Assembly (NCBI GenBank): GCA_036924285.1
Contig: JAYKYS010000017.1
Span: forward strand, 5,685,501 to 5,749,500
From: Asterella californica
Lineage: Eukaryota; Streptophyta; Marchantiopsida; Marchantiales; Aytoniaceae
Direction of reading: 5' to 3'
DNA length: 64,000 bases
Position numbers and translations under genes: made by a program. The notes under the pieces were generated by a model that saw nothing but the letters and a program-made list of their open reading frames with translations, was not told where the DNA came from and did no database searches. Below are positions 33,151-41,511 of this stretch, in pieces; positions within the stretch are counted from its first letter, which is position 1, and each line of letters starts with the position of its first letter.

Positions 33151-33192
33151 TGTATACTAAATGGGCAAAAGGAATAATCCTGCGTCACTACA

Positions 33193-33197
33193 GAGAC
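33193..33197. repeat. Target-site duplication GAGAC, right copy (L1 insertion)
   Basis: It is identical to 24018-24022 and immediately follows the CA end of the L1 3' LTR. Confidence 0.85.
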
Positions 33198-33632
33198 CCA
33201 GCACCTCATCATTCTTCTGCGAAATAGAAGTAGAGGAGAAACGGAGAAATCTAATTAACTACTCAGACCAGGGAGGGAGTTTCAGAAAACACCACATGAT
33301 GAAGTACAACGAGATGCCAAGTGTCAATCACCTCGGAGACGAGTGTCATCAAATACAAAAATTTAATCTCCACAGCGGGTAGAAACTAATGATGCATTGT
33401 CTAAGAAAATCATCGATAAAAATCACTCGACCAAGACACAACATTTCAAATGGCACAGCAAAGAGTCACACATCACAGACGAAGAGACACAAGGAGAGAG
33501 TCAGAGTCGCATGTCACTACCAAGGTACAACAACACTCCTATCGAGCAAGTAGGGAGACGAGGAGATTCAGAAGGTGATTACAAGCAAGAAGAAGCAGCG
33601 ATCAATCTTTTCTTGGGTCAACATAAGAGTTC

Positions 33633-34048
33633 GCGGAGGTGTTTGAGAGGATTTTCACAATTAGAGAAAGCATGGCGTCAAAGAAGAAGAAAGTCGCTGT
33701 AAGAGACACGGGGATCACAAACTCACCAGAGGTATATCTCACCAAAGAAACGTTGTATTTGCTGGATAACCTCGCAGTCAAGACGATAGAGAATTTGAAA
33801 TCGGCAGGGTTGTACAAATTCATAGAGGTAAATTATAATCGCAAAGGTGTTTGAGAGGATTTTCACGATTAGAGGAAGCATGACGTCAAACAAGAAGAAA
33901 GTCACGGTAGGAGACACGGGAATCACAAACTCACCAGGGGTATACCTCACCAAGGAAACCTTGTATTCGCTGGATAACCCCACAGTCAAGATGATAGAGA
34001 ATTTGAAATCCGCAGAGTTGTAAGAATTCATAGAGGAAAATTACAACC
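33633..34048. repeat. 208-bp tandem duplication of the F3 start region
   Basis: The stretch beginning GGTGTTTGAGAGGATTTTCA at about 33637 recurs at about 33845 with moderate divergence. Each unit contains a potential F3 start codon followed by Lys-rich codons. G2 has only one unit. The units have diverged, so the duplication is older than the L1 insertion nearby. Confidence 0.85.
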
Positions 34049-34540
34049 TCATCGATAACCCGGATGAATGGCAGCAATTACTAGAGGTGATCGAGGTGAA
34101 AAAGAGAGCAATCGTCATCAATCGATCAGACAACAACAAATGGACTATTGTATCAAATACCTTGATATAGATATTCCAGTTCCAAACCTCAGCTGAGATA
34201 GCAGAACAACCGTGGTAGTGGAGCGGTGAACTATTTTTCAGCAGTCTTGTTATTCAGTCCGGAGAAGGACGGGACAATGGATGCATAAGGGTTCTCTGTC
34301 AATTAGATTATTTGAGCACCACTCTATTACGTAGCCAAAATTTTCTTGTGGCTAACAGGAAGCATAAGCAACCTCACCTACCTGTACAAAATATCACCGA
34401 TGTAGTGTTTAAGGCAGTCATGTATGGGACAGCAGTCAATTTACATTTACCGGTTCGATTGTTCGTGATGTCCGTCTAGATCCAAGCTACTAAACGGTGA
34501 TCAAACCCGCCATCTCGTTCTCTAGTCTTGCTCCAGTCCT

Positions 34541-35130
34541 TGGGTTGTTCCCAAGTCCAGACGTCTATGTTTGCATCGGAATGCATCTTGGTACTAGCCT
34601 AGACATCACCTCATACCCCTTGAGTCCGCCAGCTGAAGTATGGGGTCGGATGACTATTCCTAGTCCACCCAAGCATCGAGTCCTCCTAATATATACTTTT
34701 GGAGATCAGCGCCTCCACCTTCCTCTTTGATCTCTGAAAATTATACCACAACCTGATCACTGAATCTGCCATAATTCTCAGCACTGTGTTAGTTTGAGGA
34801 GTTCTTGGTCTTTAAAAGAAAGATCTTGGCGAGAGCTTTCCAATGATACCTTATTCACCTCGAGATCTTACTTGGAGATTTGTCTGTGATCCAAAACGTT
34901 GCTGGAGCTCCAACATTCATAAGAACCGTGGTCCAGCGTCAAATTGAGACCTTCTGGTTTGGACCAGCATCAACCAGCATCCATCTGCATCAGACCCACA
35001 TCTCAATCCGCTTGGACCCACGTCTAAGATCCACGTCTCAGACTTGCATTCGGATCCGTTTTCATACTTGTCCTCTTATATCAGCATTCGTCTAGGGTCT
35101 CTTTCGGATACACACCTACGTCCTAATCCA
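34541..35130 (-). repeat. Dispersed LTR-like repeat, copy 1
   Basis: Similar on the same strand to 61497-62060: shared landmarks are TCTAGACGTC/CCAGACGTC, GAAAATTATA, CCAATGATAC, CCTCGAGATCTTA, GAGCTCCAACA and GTCAAATTGA, all in the same order. It lies downstream of a minus-strand gypsy integrase in both places, which is the position of a 3' LTR. A possible 5' end on the minus strand is TGTGGAGGTGATGTCGTGAT (complement of 35303-35284), but no second LTR was found to confirm the boundaries. Confidence 0.6.
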
Positions 35131-35556
35131 ATGTTCCAACTTTGGTTTAGAGAATCATTTAAGGTTCATCTGTTCTCAACTTCCTAGCCAAGTCGTTCAG
35201 CACTACTCCTAGCGTTCACAACCTAGCACAAGTCCCTAGGGTTATATTGTCCGTGTCTGTGCTCGATCTTGAGACTGAGGATCACGACATCACCTCCACA
35301 ATTTTCTTATTGGATTGAAGTCTTAAGTTGTCATTAAAATACTTAGAAAATTCCAACTAGTCTCGGGAAGCCAAACCTCTTTGGCCACCCCTCAAGTATT
35401 GATTCAGAACCGAGTTAACTTGTTCCGTTTGTCCATTCGTTTTAGAATGAAAAGTAGTTCTAAATTTTAACTTAGTCCTCAACTTTTGGAACAAGTGTTT
35501 CCAAAAGACACTTATGAACTTGGAGTCTCTGTCTGAAATAATACTCCGGGGTAATC

Positions 35557-35813
35557 TGTTGGAAATGAACTACTGGTAGAATAGGCTAAGGTAAAACTCT
35601 AAGTCACGACATAAGGACAGTGTGAGTGTGAGAGAGCTCCTGAAGAGAGTGTAGGCAGAACCAAGCAAATGAATTACTCAATAATGTACAATGGCCTTGG
35701 GCCTGGATAATATAGTCTTGGTCTTGGCCTTGGTGACCTTACGAAAGGTCACCACTTAATAACCTGAACCAGTTACTGTAAAAGGCGTATTCATACTACA
35801 CTGTATTCTAACA
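35557..35813 (-). repeat. C1 3' LTR (257 bp)
   Basis: Terminal repeat matching 37777-38029. On the minus strand it begins TGTTAGAATACAGTG and ends CCAACA. Confidence 0.9.
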
Positions 35814-35847
35814 CTCCCACTCAGTAACAATTTAGATAAAAACATTA

Positions 35848-36300
35848 TTAGCTAGAAAACATTCCTAGCTTTGGCAGTAGATAATCCAACTTGGGAGCTG
35901 GTAAGCTCTTTGTCAGAATATCTGCAACCATGTCCTCAGTAGGACAATATCTAACTTCTATAACTTTTCCAGCGACGTGATCTTTAATGAAGTGATATCG
36001 GATGTCGATATGCTTCATACGGTCGTGGAACTTGCTAGTGTCGACAAGAGCCATCATACTTTGGTTGTCACAATATGTAATGATGGGCTCCTTGTCATGC
36101 AATCTGACGTCAGTCAGGAGCTGACGTAACCAGATTATCTCTGAACAGCTCGTGCTAAGAGCTACATATTCTGCCTCTGTGCTTGACAAGGCTACTGACT
36201 TCTGTCTCTTAGAGGACCAGCTGATGGCTCCTCCAGAGTAGATGAAACAATGATCTGATTGGATTGTCTTGTCTCTGCATGTCTTCTCTAGTCAGCATCG
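35848..36300 (-). pseudogene. C1 copia RNase H domain
   Basis: From 36189 on the minus strand: MSSTEAEYVALSTSCSEIIW, then YCDNQSMMALV, then HIDIRYHFIKDHVAGKVIEV and DILTKSLPAPKL, the classic copia RNase H blocks with the Glu and Asp catalytic residues visible. Upstream (36300) is YSLFSYSDADW, the start of the same domain, fused directly to pre-integrase sequence. The copy ends 35 bp before the 3' LTR. Confidence 0.9.
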
Positions 36301-36640
36301 GAGTAACTGAACAGAGAGTAGGGCTGGGGTGACAGAGCATACTCAAGGTACAAATTGCTAATTAAACACCAGTCGTCACTGGCATCGAATTGTCTAGCTG
36401 AAAATAGATTCTTCTGCAAGACTGGCACATGGAGAACGTCGTGTATGTACACATGCTCACCGTTGAGCAGGCGTACTTCCACCATGCTAGAACCGGCGAC
36501 GTGGATGGTAGTATTATCACCGAGTAGAATTGCATCGTTCTCGGTGTTATCGCTTGAGACGAGTGAGTACTCGATGAACTGTCGGCGATTGTGAGCCATG
36601 TGATGTGTGGCACATACCAATTAGGATCAGATGTCTGTAC
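36301..36640 (-). pseudogene. C1 protease/pre-integrase fragment
   Basis: The minus-strand translation includes ATHHMAHNR, the region just after the copia protease Asp. It is followed by AILLGDNTTIHVAGSS and VYIHDVLHVPVLQKNLFSAR, which is typical of the segment before integrase. The copia sequence from integrase through most of RT is missing after this point; the junction falls near 36310. Confidence 0.8.
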
Positions 36641-37592
36641 GATTGCAGATGAGCATTATGCCACCAAAATCCGCCGTGTGTTGGTGTTGTTGTTTTGAGA
36701 ACGGCGATTCTTGTTGCGATTCTTATTTTGATTGCCAGCATTCGAGTTTTCACTGCTGCTGGATTTGTCCGGACACTCGATGATGCGATGTCTGCTCTTG
36801 TTGCACTGAAAACATTTCTCATTAGGATCCGGTGGCCTTTTCGGTGACTGATTACCATCTTGTCGGTTGTCATTGTTGCACTAGTTGTTGCTATTGCGTC
36901 CTCCTTACCGACACCTTGCAAACAAAGCAGTAGATGGTTCGATCGATAACTTGCACCCAATCGTTTTCTCGTGGATGAAGAAGGTAATAAGATCCTATAG
37001 CGAGAGATTCGGGCTTGTTCTCATCGCCTGCAAGAATAAATGATAGTTGTTGGGCATGCTGCCCATCAATGCGAGGACTTGCTCCTCATTGTCAACTACT
37101 AATCCAGCTGAAGTCATCTGCTGGAGAAGAGACTTGAAGTTGTTCACGTGTTGGATGACCGTCTCGTTGGGTTTCATCTTTAAAACCCGCAACTTCTCTC
37201 TTAAATGCATCTTGATCACCATGTCTTGACCAGCAAAAGTGTCTGGTCAAGGTGGACCATGCATCATTCGACATTGTGCAGGACATTATATGTCCTGCCA
37301 TATTATTCTCGCAGCATTTGTTAATTGCTGCGAGCGCAGTGACGTCATGATGATCTCATTTCGGTGCGTGAAGCGTCCTTCTCGCAGCAGGTGTCGCTGC
37401 CGGGTCCAGTAGCAGAAGGAGGGATGGGTACCACAGTATCTCAAGTGTCGTGACGCGTGGTCTTCGTGCATTCTCTTTCATGATGTCAAGTACACCATGG
37501 ACCTTGAGCCGTAAGGTTGTCTTGTGTTTCCAAAGCGTGAAGTATATGCCGTCGAATTTAGCCAAACCTTTGGTGTCAAAGAGGCCAGACAT
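36640..37592 (-). pseudogene. C1 copia gag with CCHC zinc knuckle
   Basis: Starts MSGLFDTKGLAKFDGIYFTLW at 37592, the usual copia Gag beginning. The central part includes REKLRVLKMKPNETVIQHVN and LMGSMPNNYHLFLQAM. A zinc knuckle CFQCNKSRHRIIEC (C-x2-C-x4-H-x4-C) lies near 36800. A frame change around 37360 coincides with a 27-bp sequence that is also present upstream at 37652-37678. Several further shifts make it non-functional. Confidence 0.85.
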
Positions 37593-37764
37593 TCTGTATC
37601 AGATTGATCGCTAGAATGATAAAGTTCTGTTAGCGGAGGTACAGAATCTTAGTGCGTGAAGCGTCCTTCTCACAGCAGTTGAAGCGTCCTCTAACTGCTC
37701 TCACCTAAGGGCCGAAGGCTTACCTAGTGCCTTTGCTATTGTGCTAGTGCATTAACAAAGCAAA

Positions 37765-37776
37765 GCTCTGATACCA
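37765..37776 (-). promoter_or_regulatory. C1 primer-binding site (initiator tRNA-Met)
   Basis: TGGTATCAGAGC on the minus strand directly adjoins the end of the 5' LTR. It is the standard plant copia primer site. Confidence 0.95.
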
Positions 37777-38029
37777 TGTTGGAAAGGACTGGTAGAATAG
37801 GCTAAGATAAAACTCTAAGTCACGGCATAAGGACAGTGTGAGTGTGAGAGAGCTCCTGAAGAGAGTGTAGGCAGAACCAAGCAAATGAATTGCTCAATAA
37901 TGTACAATGGCCTTGGACCTGGATAATATAGTCTTGGTCTTGACCTTGGTGACCTTACGAAAGATCACCACCTAATAACCTGAACCAGTTACTGTAAAAG
38001 AGGTATTCATATTGCACTGTATTCTAACA
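37777..38029 (-). repeat. C1 5' LTR (253 bp)
   Basis: Pairs with 35557-35813. On the + strand it opens TGTTGGAAAGGACTGG and closes ATTCTAACA before the flank TAACC. Confidence 0.9.
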
Positions 38030-39130
38030 TAACCCATGTGAACGTCATCAAGTATCTAAGAACAACCAAGAAGTCGTGAACGCTGTTGCGATATCCAAGA
38101 TCAAGACAAACGTTGTTAGTTTGCTAAACCGATCAACTATCACAAAGATTACATTGTATTCGTTAAGTTAGGCAGAGACATGATGAAGTCCATGCTGATG
38201 CTTTCCCAAGGTTTGGCTGAAATCGGCAAAGAATGAAGCAATCTCTGGTTTTGCATAAGAAACCCGGTTTGTCTGATAGATTATGCATGTTTTCACAAAG
38301 TGGTTAATGTCATCTTTCATGTGGGGCCAATAAAACTTTTTAGCTATAGTTGTTAAAGTGAAATTTTCTCCTTTATGGCTGATAAGGATGCATCATGACA
38401 CTCTTTAAGCAACTTAGTCCTAAGTTTTCCTTGTCCCACATAAATTCAACTTTGTTTGAACACGAGTAATCCATGTCTCATCTGCGTGTTTTACAACTTC
38501 ACTCCTCGCTTAAGTTGTTCTAGATACTCCTTCGCTTGGTCATAACGCATGTAACTTTCACATATTCTCCTCTCCAAGTCCGACTCCTTAGGATCATAGC
38601 TCTCAAAATCTGTATTGACGATGAAAGATATTCCTCTTTGTAACTCAAGGCGTCCTAAATCATATTGTTCTTTTTCACTTTGTGGATTAATTCTACATTC
38701 ATGAGCGCCAAGGTATCATGCCACGGTAGTTGCTTTAGCGTCACCCAATCTTATGTTTCAAAGTACTTGAGCAAAATATTATTTGTGTTGGTGTCAAAGG
38801 ATTGGCTACCCCCTTTGAACTTGACATTAACTTAAGGATCATTGTTGATGAGGGCATCAATCTCGACACTAAACTTTTTGTGAAGTCTCAAGTCATGTCG
38901 TCATTTCCTCAAGCAATGAACCATCGCAAACAGTTCTTTCTTGTAAGTCGACCATCGACTCTTTGTCCTAGATAACTTCTTGCTTTTGTATGCTATAGAT
39001 TTTCCATCCTGCAATAACACTCCGTCAATTGTATAATAGCAATAGATAGTTACAAATTTGTACGCCTCACTGATCATCAATTGGAACACACTACAATCTT
39101 TTGGAGCTGGATCTTAGTCAATCTTGCCAC

Positions 39131-39448
39131 ATCTCCTCAAGAGAATATTTTCACAATACTTTGAATCTTAACGAAAGAAGTCCAATCTCAGGCGAAAAAA
39201 GTCAACATCCTAAATCCTCATATGAGTGTTAAAGAGCTTCAAATGACAAGGATATAAATTAGGCGTGGAGGCAGACTGTAGGTAGACTCAGATGGTTGGC
39301 TAGATGGATCTACAATCCAAAAACTCAGCAAAACCGCACTGTATTGTATCTCGGAGTTCCAAGTACCAGAGATCTATGTGTTCCAGGTTGATCTCCGATC
39401 GGAAGCTAACATAAGATTGAAAAAATCTTTTACACAATTAAAAATAAA
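39131..39448. other. No gene recognised
   Basis: AT-rich sequence between the gypsy RNase H remnant and the 39.46-kb island. No open frame or repeat seen. Confidence 0.5.
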
Positions 39449-41511
39449 ATGACTGTAACCAAATCAACCTCGCAAGCACTCTGGGTTCTCCGAAATTCTT
39501 AAGAGAAATTCGAGAAAATATAAAAGAATTCAGTTCTTTCCTATCAAAATAAGAAAAATGAAAAAAACCTATTATATGACTAAGAAAGAATAAACAAAAA
39601 GAACTATTATATGACTGTAGGAACTTCGTGACACATGAAGTATGAATTCTCTTAGAGCATCGCTCCTGTCCTTTTGTTTATTCCTTCAGTTCAAAAAACT
39701 ATGCCATTCAGGAAAATCAGCTTCCTTTACAGAAATCAGTTTCCTCATAGAAATTCGCTCAGGGTATTGCCCTTCCTCCTTACTGATCACTGGAGAAGAA
39801 AAGAACGAGGGTATCGTTTACCTAGAGGAATTCAGTTACTTTATTATTCCTTCTAAATATAACAAAATTACCTTTCCAGGCAAAGGAAGAAAATAATCTC
39901 TTCATAACCAAGAGAGTTCTTCCCCTGCTATCCCGCACAGGGTCTGGAAAATTTTTTAATTCACCTTGAAGGACTACTTGATTCTTCTTCTAAAGAAGGA
40001 AATACAGTTTCCTTCCGGTGGCCTTAGCTTCAGTCGTTGCACGCAGATCCAGAGGAACACAACATTGTTCTTCTGGAGGAGGAAGTAGAAAAAGGAAACG
40101 AGGCTAATTGTACAGGTTTGAGGAAACAACCCTTCTTTCCTAGAGGGAAATACTTCTAGACTTCTTCCTTACAAAGGTGGTCTGAACAGATCGGATCAAA
40201 GAGTGGCGTGGGATTCCAATCCGGATAGAAATGTACAGTCTGAACCAAAAAGGACTCCTTCTAATCCTCCCTACAATTTTCAGGCCACTGGAACAAGAAA
40301 TCGGTAAGAAACAAGAGAAGCAGTACCAATTCTGTAGTCGTCCTAAGCTTATACTACTCACTGTACGTCTATGCTCTGGTCACAAGGTATCTTCATCTGA
40401 TAACAAGAGAAAAAGAACTCCTTCAGCTACTACCGCCAATTCGTACTCTTAGATTCCAAGAGGTAGAGTTTCTCCCTTCGTCCTGTGGTATTCGCTAGCT
40501 CGGTAAAGTATTCCTTCCCCTCTGGATTTTCTCCTGATCTCTTCCGTCTCGTGACGTTATCAGTCAAGTGAAACTATTCTTCCTTCAGCACGAAGATAGT
40601 CAAAGCAATTCATACACGTGTCTTCTCAAGCTCAACTTCATCCTTCCAGATTGTTGTCATCAAAGATTTTAAGCCCCACGAGCCAATACTATGTCGATCA
40701 GAACGTCTGCTTTCCTTCAATAGTCCAGATTGCCATTGCTCCCCCTACACTTCCTTCTATTCGGCTATTCTCCCCTTCCTAATAACCACCGATCCTTTAC
40801 GCTTTCTGGATCACCTGTAGTGTAACTCAAAAATTCTCATTCCTCCTCACGAGAAAACACCAACGGGGCTGCTTCTGCTTCCTGCATTCGGTCCCTTAGC
40901 AATTCTGATATCGCCGGTATACAACCATACCCGCTAGTTGGATAAGCTGACAAGATTTGATCGATAAAACGCCCTTGCCATTGCCTGGATTCGTGATCCT
41001 CTATCCCCACTCAGTCGAATGTCACTCTACTCAGCCATCAAATTTCTTCGTTCTTTCAATATACACAGTACTGCTCAAGAAATCTTGTGGGGATCCAAAC
41101 AGTGGTTTCGAACGAACGGTGGGCTCCCTTTGCTGCTCACGGTCTCTTGCCCTTCATGCCACATAACAGCTGGACCTCACCTGAAGATGACAAGCTGGTC
41201 CCACATGCCTCCTCCTGATGTACATGAGTTGGTCTTATAGACCTACCCACCTATTCCCCTTTGGTAGTTTGAACGGCGGTCCCTTCATCTTCTCCTCTCG
41301 GTCCACCTAAGCCACTGCAAGCTTTACTATCCTTCTAATAGGAAATAGGATTCCCATCTAAGCTCAGATCAGGGGAAGGCCAGATGGCAGGTTCAGACAT
41401 CCTAAAGAAACGCGGAAGGTAGGTACAGTCTCTTACCTATGGGCTTAATTGACCTTGTAGTCCTATTTAGGTGACGTTTTTCCTCTTCGGAAGCTTCAGC
41501 ATGACTGTAAC
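39449..41511. other. Island of unusual composition between 11-bp direct repeats
   Basis: ATGACTGTAAC occurs at 39449-39459 and again at 41501-41511, bracketing about 2.04 kb that differs from both AT-rich flanks. The interior is rich in TTCCTT/CTTCC and AAGGAA-type runs and has no retroelement motif or long ORF (best about 84 codons). The base pattern reminds me of plant mitochondrial intergenic DNA, so a nuclear mitochondrial insertion is possible. I cannot name any mitochondrial gene in it. The 11-bp repeats could be a target duplication or coincidence. No terminal inverted repeats are visible. Confidence 0.35.

Larger units (their letters stand above)
24023..33192 (+). mobile_element. L1 LTR retrotransposon, young, internally deleted (9,170 bp)
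   Basis: One insertion bounded by TG (24023) and CA (33192), with identical GAGAC on both sides, sits inside G1. Contents in order: first 836 bp of the 5' LTR, a deletion junction straight into reverse transcriptase, RNase H and integrase, a purine-rich run (TGAGGGTGGGCG, 27272-27283), then a complete 3' LTR of about 5.9 kb containing the L1 ORF. Gag, protease and the rest of the 5' LTR are missing. The two LTR starts differ at roughly 19 of about 820 positions by eye, nearly all transitions, plus a 14-bp indel, indicating a fairly recent insertion. This copy cannot be autonomous. Confidence 0.8.
27287..33192 (+). repeat. L1 3' LTR, complete, about 5.9 kb, ORF-containing
   Basis: It begins TGTGATGCCCAC right after the polypurine tract. 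It ends CACTACA, followed by the GAGAC target duplication. Inside are an AT-rich U3-like start, a GAAGAC/GTCTTC-rich block (about 27438-27500), a leader, the L1 ORF (29262-31578) and 1.6 kb of further sequence with CTCTGTGGGAACGAT near the end. I first took the LTR to be about 806 bp, ending TTGCA at 28092. That fails, because nothing resembling an 806-bp LTR precedes the GAGAC at 33193, and the left copy matches past 28092 to 28108. Confidence 0.7.
33193..34450 (+). pseudogene. G1 continuation: post-integrase segment and F3 ORF N-terminus
   Basis: It resumes G1 after the L1 insertion. 33193-33480 parallels 48540-48840 of G2 (shared codons FxEIEVEE and HITDEETxxES). From about 33672 an F3 start appears (MASKKKKVAVRDTGITNS; G2 has MAPKKKKVSGGDTRIMNS at 49060). 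A 208-bp tandem duplication repeats this start. Later NFLWLTGSISNLTYLYK near 34330 matches G2 at 49456. Homology stops near 34450. Stops are scattered through it. The position directly downstream of integrase suggests that F3 is encoded between pol and the 3' LTR, or inside the 3' LTR as in L1. Confidence 0.65.
35557..38029 (-). mobile_element. C1: Ty1/copia element with LTRs, internally deleted (2.5 kb)
   Basis: The near-identical terminal repeats at 35557-35813 and 37777-38029 both run TGTTGGAAA...CTAACA on the + strand. A tRNA-Met-type primer site touches the right-hand repeat (37765-37776), and a G-rich tract (GAGTGGGAG on the minus strand) precedes the left-hand one. The flanks are TAATC and TAACC, a 5-bp target duplication with one difference. 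Internally there is gag, a protease/pre-integrase scrap, then a direct fusion to RNase H, so integrase and most of RT are gone. It sits in the integrase of an older gypsy element. The LTRs differ at few positions, so the insertion is fairly young. Confidence 0.9.
35290..39130 (-). pseudogene. Gypsy pol remnant (RT/RNase H to integrase) split by copia C1
   Basis: On the minus strand, 39089-38901 encodes the RNase H block DGVLLQDGKSIAYKSKKLS...YKKELFAMVHCLRK. Near 38350-38280 is FYWPHMKDDINHFVKTC of the integrase zinc region. At 38160-38040 is the first catalytic Asp (IVDRFSK). Reading then jumps over C1 (35557-38029) and continues with HGLPRSIISDRDSKF, the second catalytic Asp, and FHSKTNGQTEQVN to about 35290. 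Removing C1 and one target repeat restores this peptide in frame. Many other stops are present. Sequence style is that of chromovirus-type plant gypsy elements. Confidence 0.75.

Noticed and set aside
37765..37776. Part of a tRNA gene
   Set aside because: Only the 12-base primer complement is present, next to an LTR end; no cloverleaf can be formed.
39460..41500. A definite mitochondrial insertion
   Set aside because: Base composition only; no mitochondrial gene, tRNA or intron could be named. Kept as a low-confidence possibility.
39449..41511. A Mutator-like transposon with an 11-bp duplication
   Set aside because: The sequences just inside the two 11-mers are not inverted repeats of each other, and no transposase motif is present.
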